Assembly (NCBI RefSeq): GCF_027579695.1
Contig: NC_083589.1
Span: forward strand, 32,292,335 to 32,356,334
From: Neoarius graeffei
Lineage: Eukaryota; Chordata; Actinopteri; Siluriformes; Ariidae
Direction: 5' to 3'
Length of the DNA stretch: 64,000 bases
Part shown: piece by piece, positions 56,166 through 64,000 of the stretch
Numbering within the stretch: the first letter of the stretch is position 1
Layout: the number at the start of each line of letters is the position of its first letter
Made by a program: the position numbers and the translations under genes
Notes under the pieces: model-generated
The model's database searches: none
What the model saw: only the letters and a program-made list of their open reading frames with translations
Told to the model about the DNA's origin: nothing

Positions 56166-56344
56166 TTAATGGCAGACATAATTACATTTAGTAGACACTC
56201 TTATCCAGAGTGACATACAACATTCCCAGAGCAGCCTGGGGAGAAGTTGGGGGTTAAGTGACTTGCTCAAGGGCACTTCAGCCATTCCTGCTGGTCCAGG
56301 GAATTGAACCAGCAACCTTTTGATCCCATAGCTGCTTCTCTAAC
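56166..56344 (-). repeat. Fish interspersed repeat (LEU-tail type), fragment
   Basis: Contains agtagacactcttatccaga, a phrase of a very common fish repeat, and ggttaagtgacttgctcaag followed by gaattgaaccagcaaccttt. Related pieces lie at 58740-58858 and 59670-59780, and in the tail of the SINE at 61136. The name here is descriptive only. Confidence 0.55.
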
Positions 56345-56471
56345 CATTCATCTATCCATTATCCGTAACCACTTAGCCTATGCAGGGTCGTGGGCAAGCT
56401 GGAGCCTATCCCAGCTGACTATGGGCGAAAGGCGGGGTACACCCTGGACAACTCACCAGATCATCACAGGG
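56345..56471 (-). mobile_element. Partial SINE
   Basis: Tail and first third of the body only (atctatccattatccgtaac to cagatcatcacaggggc); the tRNA-like head is missing. Confidence 0.85.
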
Positions 56472-57225
56472 GCTTCTTGAACCAGCAGGCCATTTTTAAT
56501 GTTTAATAAACTGTGGTTTGTTATCTAATGACAGAAAATCACAGTAAAAGTAGCCATGTTTTCTCGAAACACATTTAACCCCATCCACAACTTAATTCCA
56601 GACCAAACTTAATCAGGTTCTGTTCTGATTTTGTAGCTCAGTCACAAATTTTAAAGATGTTCTTTCAAATTCAGACTAAGTCTGGTGCCTCAAAGGGCTG
56701 GTTTCTTAAAGGACTGGAGAAGAATCCAATGTACGCATATTTCCTTCAGTGTAATCTACTGTATGTCGTGTGTCCACACACTGTAAGCACATTCAGGTCT
56801 TCAGTAGATTTTCTGGTATAGGCCACAGGATGACTTACTACAATTCATAACACTGTTTAAAAACTTCAGTATCATAATTCTGCCTCTTAGACTCAGTGTA
56901 CCATGGTCTGAATGTGGAATCGGGGATCAAAGCGAGAAGATCTGTTGGTTCTGTTTTATAAAATGGTCTAACTAGAAGGGCACTCAGTGGAGTGCATACC
57001 ACCGAAAAAAACCACATTTTTGGATTTGCATCAAAATTTAATTGTTCCTTGGCCCATGGCCCAAATATGTTCTCTACTTTTTGAGTTAAATTGGGAACAA
57101 ACAAACAAGCAAACAAACAGAGGCGAATACAAAACCTCTAACAAAGTTGGTAGAGGTAAAAATGAAGATTTTGAGCTTGTTGATGTCATGTGGAGATTTG
57201 AAAACAGGCTTTGGATGATGATGAT
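56472..57225. other. Non-coding spacer
   Basis: No element recognised. Confidence 0.4.
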
Positions 57226-57257
57226 CTTCTTCTTCTTCTTCTTCTTCTTCTTCTTCT
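57226..57257. repeat. (CTT)n microsatellite
   Basis: About eleven units. Confidence 0.95.
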
Positions 57258-57909
57258 GTGTTGTTGTTTATAATAATAGATATTATTTGATTTCATTTTT
57301 GTTTCAATTTAATTCCTTAATTTCCACATGCTTTATACCTTGTTTCATCATTCCACTAAGCCCCTTACAATAGAAGCGAACTGACAGGAATACATAGAGA
57401 GATGTGCTATGGGTGAAACAGGAAAGAATGAAATTCCATCAGTCCATTCATACCCCTGTTTTATTAAAATACAAGAGAAGTCTATCATGTGTCATCCTTT
57501 TCCCTAAAATGTATTTAATTATATACGTGTCACAGTGCTTGGACTCACTCTGTGCATGAATTTGTGCAAACTAAAGCAAGGTACAGTCTGATGTCTGTCT
57601 TCCTGCCTTACTCATTGAACATGTGGACACAGACAATAAAGGAATGGACACCTTGTCATAGACAAAAAACAAAATGGGGGCATTCCAATACATTCCATCC
57701 TGTCGTATCAGACGAGTGTGTAAGCATGTGAGTGTGTGCCAGACGGAGCTGTCAAGGCCAGGCAATATTAGGTGTTAGTCACACGAGTTCAGGTACTGGA
57801 TGAATGGAAGTGTTAGATAAGGATGTTTGGCTGTGTGTGTGTGTGCAAAGAACAACCAAATCAGGAATGGGAGAGGAATTGTACAGATACTTAACACAAA
57901 CACAAACCC

Positions 57910-57946
<37 letters not shown>

Positions 57947-57947
57947 T
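57910..57947. repeat. (ATT)n microsatellite
   Basis: About twelve units. Confidence 0.95.
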
Positions 57948-58074
57948 GTAATAGTAGTAGTTTTTTATTTCAGTACAAATGTGAAACTTTTGCTTATTTC
58001 TCATTATAGTAAAAATGCACGCTAACATTATAACATCCTGAAACAACATGGAAAAAAATAGAACAGAATATAGA

Positions 58075-58180
58075 ATAGAATATATATTTATTGTCTTTGC
58101 ACATTGTACAATGAAATTGAATGCAATCCTACCAATGCAACATCTGCTGAGATAAATGCATGCTTAGATAAGGATTGTTT
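58075..58180 (-). mobile_element. LINE 3'-end fragment
   Basis: tatttattgtctttgcacat followed by tgtacaatgaaattg resembles the 3' UTR end of the LINE at 22265 (tttattgtcactgtacca). Only the end is present. Confidence 0.5.
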
Positions 58181-58204
58181 CTTTCACATGATCAAAATAC
58201 TGTC

Positions 58205-58432
58205 CATTCATCCATTTTCCATAGCCGCTTCAATTTAGATGTATGGTCAATTTAGAGCCACCAATTAGCCTAACCTGCATGTCTTTGGACTGTGGGGGAA
58301 ACTGGAGCAAACCCACACAGACACGGGGAGAACATGCAAACTTCACACAGAAATGCCCTCATCAGCCACTAGGCTCGAACCCAGAACCTTCTTGCTGTGT
58401 GGCGGCAGTGCTAACTGCACCACCATGCCGCC
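58205..58432 (-). mobile_element. SINE with large internal deletion
   Basis: The tail (attcatccattttccatagc) joins directly to the caatttagagccaccaatta part of the body; about 100 bp are missing. The head is present (ccaccatgccgcc). Confidence 0.88.
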
Positions 58433-58699
58433 ATTCAAAATATTGTGTTTGGCTTAATGAACATACAACTTGAGAAGTTTCTACCTAATCAATGGGATTT
58501 ATTAAACCTGAAGTGGACTGTATAAGAGCAAAAGCATGTGGAAGCGCTCTTCTTTATCATTACTTTCTGTTTTTCTAGCACTAGTGCACTTGATGAGTTG
58601 TTTGAAACCAATGTTGACAGACATTTCAAAATTAAACACACTTTTAATCACACAGAAGAAAAAAAACCCCTACAAATATAAGCACGATCAGTGAGAAGC

Positions 58700-59785
58700 A
58701 GGTTTTTGAAGAAGCACATTTGTCCCTCTTTCTCTGCATTTAACTTGCATTTAACCCATTGAGCCTTGAGGATTATTACGTTCAGAAGTGAACAGCGCCC
58801 AGGGAGCAGTTGGGGGTTAGGTGGTTTGCTCAAGGCCAATTCGACCATGGATGTAGAGCAGTGGCGATTTGTTACTATTAGAGCTGGGACTTGAGCTCAG
58901 CCAAAACTTAGCCAGACACCAAAAACGCAACAGGGCAAATGATTTTGCAAGGGGTTAGCAGCAGGCTGCCATGTCGCACCATTGTGTGTAGTTGTTGATG
59001 TTGATTTTAAAAGTAATGAAGTAAATTATATAGGGAAATGAATACTTACGTATAAGTGAAAAATACTGTAGCGAGCTGTGTGGAAGAAGAGTCTGGAGAC
59101 AGAAATCTTAGTTTCTTGGTTGTTAGCCTGTACTACTTGCTCTTGATAGCACTAGCTTGACTGCTTTATTAGCATTCGCTAACACTACTGATGAACGCTA
59201 CATTGGCTGGAAGGTGACCACTGCTGTGCTGATGGTGCAGAGTCATAGTTAAGCTCGTGTTGGCCTTCGAGAAGGCTGAGGGTGATACATTTTTGGTCCC
59301 TCCCACTATAAATCAAAATCTGATTGGTTAATTCATCTGTCACTTCCTATATAAACGTACACTGCCATGGCCTTCTGTCCTGGCAATGAAGTCCTAACCA
59401 ATGAGTGAGCCAGCTCTAAACTCTTCTCAGCCTAGAGACAACAAACAACAAAATCTCATCGGATAACTCGATTTTAATGTTTTCAGGATAGTAACGCTTT
59501 CATTTCTGAAGCAAATTTGATAGAAAATGAGGCCAAATTAGAATTAGAAGAGAATAATTATCCTGAAATTATGAACAGAATTAAAGAAATTAAATATAAT
59601 ATTTGAAACGCTGATATGTTTGGGCTTTCTCTAAAGGCCTAGAAGGCTCTGACGGTTCGCCTCTGGTGTAAAGGGAAGGGAAAGTGCTGTTCCTTCATTC
59701 CCCCCACCCACACATTTTTCCTGCTGGTCCAAGGAAACAAACCAGTGACCTTTTGGTCCCAGACCTGCTTCTAAGATTTACACTA
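58700..59785 (-). mobile_element. Interspersed repeat split by a small hAT
   Basis: 58740-58858 (gggagcagttgggggttagg) and 59670-59785 (ctgctggtccaaggaaacaa) are the two halves of the repeat also seen at 56166. The middle is the hAT described next. Confidence 0.6.
58859..59669. mobile_element. Non-autonomous hAT, about 0.8 kb
   Basis: Ends CAGTGGCGATTTGTTA and, inverted, CAGAGGCGAACCGTCA. Flanking 8 bp are ATGTAGAG and GTGTAAAG, an imperfect duplication with two changes. No coding sequence found inside. The element lies in a known repeat, which supports the boundary. Confidence 0.65.
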
Positions 59786-60050
59786 TGGCCACTGGATAGA
59801 AAAATGGTCACCTAATATCGAGGAGAAATTCATCTGAATGTGTTGTAGCTGGTCCACAGCCTTCACTTCACTTCAACTTTGTTCTTTGGCCTCAGAGATC
59901 TCCCACTGTTATAGGGGAGTAATAATTACAAAATGTACTCTGAGGCATCACCACACCATGCAGGTTTCAGTTTTAACTCAACTCAGAATGATCACTTTTC
60001 ATAATTTATGATGTTGATAATGATCTAGCAATAGGGGTTATTTTTGCAGA

Positions 60051-60053
<3 letters not shown>

Positions 60054-60102
<49 letters not shown>
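60054..60102. repeat. (GT)n microsatellite
   Basis: About 24 units, perfect. Confidence 0.97.
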
Positions 60103-60103
<1 letters not shown>

Positions 60104-60311
60104 AACCCATTCCCACAAGGGAAAAAAAACCCAACAACTTTGCATTCAACATATTTGCAGCACCTTCCACACTCAGAATGCCAATGTTCTACCACAAGCA
60201 AACACTGCATATCAAAATATCAAACTTTTACTCAAATGCTGTTTATGCCGCATTCTGCACCAGCATATCTTAACCACGCCCACTTCTACCACTACGCTGT
60301 TTCAATAACTC

Positions 60312-60573
60312 TGGCAGCACGGTGGTGCAGTGGTTAGCACTGTCACCTTGCAGCAAGCATGGAGTTTGCACGTTTTCCTCGTGTCTGGTCAACTGGCTAC
60401 TCATAGGTGTGTGTGCATGTATGAATGGCTGTCCATCTCTCTGTGTTAGCGCCATGACTGATTAACGACCTGTCCTGGTTGTACCCCGCCTCTCACCTGA
60501 AGTCAGCTGGGATTGGCTCCAGCTTCACCATGACACATAATTGATCAGCCACATAGATAATGAATGGATGGAT
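60312..60573 (+). mobile_element. Old, diverged SINE with deletions
   Basis: Head GGCAGCACGGTGGTGCAGTGG is followed by a body lacking about 100 bp; tail AATGAATGGATGGAT. More substitutions than other copies. Confidence 0.8.
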
Positions 60574-61134
60574 ATAATAAAAAATTTCAACTCTTTTTTT
60601 AAACACATCGAGCATAGCCTGCTTCATGTGTAATGTTTGTGATTTTCATAACATGTACTCGTACAGTAATTAGACTTACTGGGCTCATGCAAATTCTCCT
60701 CTCTGCAAACACAATCAGGCAGGTAGTAATGTCTCAGTATTCTGTGTAGCCTGAAAATAATTGGAGTAGGCTAAAGTTGGTTTAATATTACACATTCATA
60801 AGTCAAGTTTTCAAAATATTTTATAGTCAAACAATTACAGTATCCGGGACTGATGAAAGTACAGTGTGCGTTAAAAAGTCTGTCATAGAGGAAAAATATA
60901 CAGCCAGGACACTGATCATGTGATCAAGTTATTTCATGGCATACATGACCCATGAGCCAAAATGCAAATTATCAGCGCTTGTGAAGTGGCTGATGGCACG
61001 ATAGCTTCAGATCACATCAACCGATATGCATTTTAGCCAACTTTTGCTCATATTTACATCTGTACTTTGAAATCAAATGATGCCTCAGGTGCTGTCACAG
61101 AGCTTGTTATGTGTCATGGTTATAGGCGTGTTAT
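60574..61134. other. Non-coding spacer
   Basis: No element recognised. Confidence 0.4.
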
Positions 61135-61135
61135 G

Positions 61136-61568
61136 GGCGGCACAGTGGTGTAGTGGTTAGCATTGTCGCCTCACAGCAAGAAGGGTCTGGGTTCAAGCCC
61201 AGTGGCTGACGGGGGCCTTTCTATGTGGAGTTTGCATGTTCTCTCCATGCCTGTGTGGGTTTCTTCTGGGTGCTCCGGTTTCCCCCACAGTCCAAAGACA
61301 TGTGGTTAGGTTAACATGGAGCAGCCATGGCCTGAGGTTGGGCTGAAGTGCCCTTGAGCAAGGCACCTAAACTACAACTGCTCCCCGGGCACTGTAGCAT
61401 AGCTGCCCACTGCTCTGGGTATGTGTGTGTGCTCATTGCTCACTTGTGTATACATGTATGTGTTCACTGCTTCAGATGGGTTAAATGCAGAGGAGACATT
61501 TTACTGTGGTTAAGTCTGTGCTTGAATGTACGTGTGATAAAGCAAAGTCGTCATCGTCTTCTTCTTCT
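61136..61568 (+). mobile_element. Chimeric SINE: usual tRNA head, different tail
   Basis: 61136-61315 is the common head and first half of the SINE. At about 61316 it switches to ggagcagccatggcctgagg, then gcccttgagcaaggcaccta and gggttaaatgcagaggagac, a tail shared with other interspersed repeats here (56166, 58740) rather than the GAGAT or ATGG tail. It ends in a TCGTCTTCTTCTTCT run. Confidence 0.75.
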
Positions 61569-61631
61569 AACTTATCAGGAACCAGAGCACTGAGATACAA
61601 GAACATAATGCTGGAAAGTACATCAACTAGC

Positions 61632-61634
<3 letters not shown>

Positions 61635-61695
<61 letters not shown>
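61635..61695. repeat. (GT)n microsatellite
   Basis: About 30 units, perfect. Confidence 0.97.
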
Positions 61696-61697
<2 letters not shown>

Positions 61698-62009
61698 TGT
61701 AGAACCAGCTTGCAGTATTGATTTCTCTCAATTTTCAGTCTGATCACTTTTAGGTGTCTGTGATATTGATAATCTTGAGTGATACTGATAGTCAGGAGCT
61801 ACTGTTGCAAAAAAAAATTTCCTCTCTTTCTCTCTCTCTTGTGTATGTGTATAAAAAACTCTGCACAGCTGCTGCCTTCTTGCAGTATTGATATTTGTTA
61901 GAGCTGATTTATCTTGTGACCCCCTGTGGGAGAAGAGTCTTTGTGGCCTTATCACACTTTGTTAACACACATCCTCTCTTCTTCTGGTACAACATGCACA
62001 TACTTGTTC

Positions 62010-62032
62010 TGTCTCTCTCTCTCTCTCTCTCT
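62010..62032. repeat. (CT)n microsatellite
   Basis: About eleven units. Confidence 0.9.
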
Positions 62033-62124
62033 GGACCAGCCAAAGATTTTTAAATCTGTCCCCTGCACACAACCTCGAGAGATAACACTCACTATCGAAC
62101 TGGAAGTGATTGAACCCCTGCGTG

Positions 62125-62127
<3 letters not shown>

Positions 62128-62157
<30 letters not shown>
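62128..62157. repeat. (CA)n microsatellite
   Basis: About fourteen units, with a short imperfect extension to 62175. Confidence 0.95.
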
Positions 62158-62160
<3 letters not shown>

Positions 62161-62175
62161 CTCATACACACAAGC

Positions 62176-62870
62176 ACAATTTTATAACACCTTGGTCAGA
62201 AAAAAAAGACCCGTTTACTATCGGCTCATATGTTCCTTAAATTTGTTTATGATTTCTATTCACCTCTGTCCACTCAATACTCACTACACAGCCATCAATG
62301 AATTTTAAGCATTCTGTCCAACCCTGTCCAAGTATGTGTGTAACTTTCATAGTTTATAATAGTGAGAGATCATGTGTGTGTGAGTTTGAAGGTGTTCATA
62401 GAAATAGCTTGTATTGAAAGGTATTACAAAAAGGTACCATTTAGTTCTATCTTGTATTTATGTAAGTGCCTACACATTCTGAAGATACTCCAAAATGCTT
62501 ATAATGAATGATTGTTGCCTGTTTCCTGTGTGTGTGTGTGTAACCCAAGCCCCAGATGATGGTGTGCTGTAATTGTCTGTAATTATTCTAATGGAGCAGG
62601 CTGGAGCCGAGGGTCACAACGCAGGACCCCAAATAACAACAAGGGCCTTCAAGCATGCTGAGACGGGAGTGGACACACCTAATGGCCATACTGACAGTCA
62701 TGTCTGCCTATATGTCTCTGCCTGTCTGTGAGCCTTTCTCCATGTGGGTGTTGTCTACAGAGAACAGCAGCTTGCTGATAGATGCTGAAATGTCCACTCT
62801 GGCACTTTGGAGGAAGTATTGTAACACTGTGATCACTGTGGAAGATTCAACTCAGTCTCACAGGAAAAAA
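62176..62870. other. Non-coding spacer
   Basis: No gene recognised. The open frame at 62655-62933 has no domain signature. Confidence 0.4.
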
Positions 62871-63014
62871 AAAATGCATGCAACTAATTTGTACCACATT
62901 TTATACGTTTTGTCACAAACATACATTGCATAGCAACATATCAACCATTCACATGAATGCTTCATATGCCACGTTCTGCACCGATGTAACTGAACCGAGA
63001 TGACCTTGACAACT

Positions 63015-63394
63015 CATCTCATCTCATCTCATCATCTCTAGCCGCTTTATCCTGCTCTACAGGGTCGCAGGCAAGCTGGAGCCTATCCCAGCTGACTACG
63101 GGCGAAAGGCGGGGTACACCCTGGACAAGTTGCCAGGTCATCACAGGGCTGACACATAGACACAGACAACCATTCACACTCACATTCACACCTACGGTCA
63201 ATTTAGAGTCACCAGTTAACCTAACCTGCATGTCTTTGGACTGTGGGGGAAACCGGAGCACCCGGAGGAAGCCCACGTGGACACGGGGAGAACATGCAAA
63301 CTCCGCACAGAAAGGCCCTCGCCGGTCACAGGGCTCGAACCCGGACCTTCTTGCTGTGAGGCGACAGCGCTAACCACTACACCACCATGCCGCC
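63015..63394 (-). mobile_element. SINE inserted at the edge of the 79-bp satellite
   Basis: Flanked by CCTTGACAACT at 63004-63014 and CCTCGACAACT at 63396-63406. Full-length; tail (CTCAT)n on the plus strand. Confidence 0.94.
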
Positions 63395-63395
63395 A

Positions 63396-63905
63396 CCTCG
63401 ACAACTATGCTAATTAAATAAGATCGATATACAGTACAAAAAAACAATTTTAGCTAGTATTAATGGCCACACCCACCTCTACAACTATACTAGTTAAATA
63501 AGCTTGATATACAGTACAATAAACAATTTTAGCTAGTATTAATGGCCACACCCACCTCTACAACTATACTAGTTAAATAAGCTTGATATACAGTACAATA
63601 AACAATTTTAGCTAGTATTAATGGCCATGCCCACTTGTACCACTATGCTATTTAAATAAAATCAATACACAGTACGATAAACAATTTTAGGTTGTACTGA
63701 TGACCATGCCCACCTCGGCCACTATGCTAGTTAAATAAGATCAATATACATGATAATAAACAATTTTAGTTTGTACTGATGACCACGCCCACCTCTACCA
63801 CTATGCTAGTTAAAGCAGATCGATATATAGGATAATAAATAATTTTAGGTTGTACTGATGACCACGCCCACCTCTACCGCTATGCTATTTAAATGTTGTC
63901 TTGAC
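63396..63905. repeat. 79-bp satellite, about six copies
   Basis: Units contain ccacacccacctctacaact, agttaaataagcttgatata and caattttagctagtattaat. Starts of the phrase taatggcca at 63461, 63540 and 63619 show a 79-bp period; later units vary by one base. The right units are more diverged (gttgtactgatgaccacgcc). A related single unit appears at about 60265-60300. Confidence 0.92.
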
Positions 63906-64000
63906 AATGTGCAATATTATAACAATATTGCACGCTCATTCTCCACTGGGGAGAGTGGCGTAATACATGGAGGATGAGTGATATGATAACAATATTGCAT
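63890..64000 (+). mobile_element. Host repeat H, copy 3, cut by the window end
   Basis: ttgtcttgacaatgtgcaat, attctccactggggagagtg and gataacaatattgcat correspond to 8625-8740 in copy 1. It follows directly from the 79-bp satellite, which copies 1 and 2 do not contain. Confidence 0.75.

Noticed and set aside
60044-60337. Open frames of Cys-Val repeats
   Set aside because: They are translations of a (GT)n microsatellite.
63396-63905. CRISPR-like array in the 79-bp repeat
   Set aside because: The whole 79-bp unit is repeated; no part behaves like a variable spacer.

Overview
The window looks like repeat-rich non-coding DNA from a teleost fish. The evidence is the mix of mobile elements, all of types common in ray-finned fish: many copies of one tRNA-headed SINE, Tc1/mariner and hAT transposons, Ty3/gypsy elements with fish-type proteins, an L2/CR1-type LINE, an RTE/Rex3-type LINE and an RLE-type LINE, plus long microsatellites. 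I found no convincing host exon, rRNA or stand-alone tRNA gene. The species cannot be named from the sequence alone.

Layout. 1-526: a GC-rich 33-bp minisatellite closed at both ends by a 36-bp inverted repeat. 2.6-6.7 kb: five SINEs and two inverted-repeat elements that each keep a short, similar first exon. 8.1-10.8 kb: a hairpin-headed repeat, then a hAT element (8-bp target duplication) that contains a SINE and a palindromic MITE. 14.8-15.4 kb: a deleted Tc1-like element. 15.7-22.2 kb: a minus-strand gypsy element with two LTRs; one LTR holds a hAT, which itself holds a palindromic 30-bp-repeat element. 22.3-25.5 kb: an almost full-length minus-strand LINE. 26-28.4 kb: SINEs and an inverted-repeat element. 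30.4-34.9 kb: a solo LTR, a large AAGTATACTT-rich element split by another hAT, and a further inverted-repeat element. 35-37.6 kb: a SINE, a MITE and a tandemly triplicated SINE. 38.4-54.2 kb: a deep nest in which an older host repeat was hit by an RTE-type LINE, a head-to-tail pair of RLE LINEs, a gypsy chromovirus, two Tc1/mariner elements and a hairpin element. 54.2-64 kb: more SINEs, microsatellites, a small hAT and a 79-bp satellite that runs into another copy of the host repeat.

The parts fit together as retrotransposons and DNA transposons layered by age. Exact flanking duplications give most boundaries: 8 bp for four hATs (one imperfect), 5 bp for three LTR insertions, TA for Tc1-A, and about 10-14 bp for many SINEs. 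Paired copies inside the window provide empty sites that date and confirm several insertions. All transposon genes are broken by stops, frameshifts or deletions, though the L2-type and RLE LINE frames each carry only one stop.

The most unusual items are the inverted-repeat-bounded minisatellite, the palindromic 30-bp repeat element with a helix-rich reading frame, the two inverted-repeat elements with a shared exon and splice donor, the tandem RLE LINE pair with a resolved target site, two gypsy elements that each lost the RNase H/integrase-N region, and the triplicated SINE.
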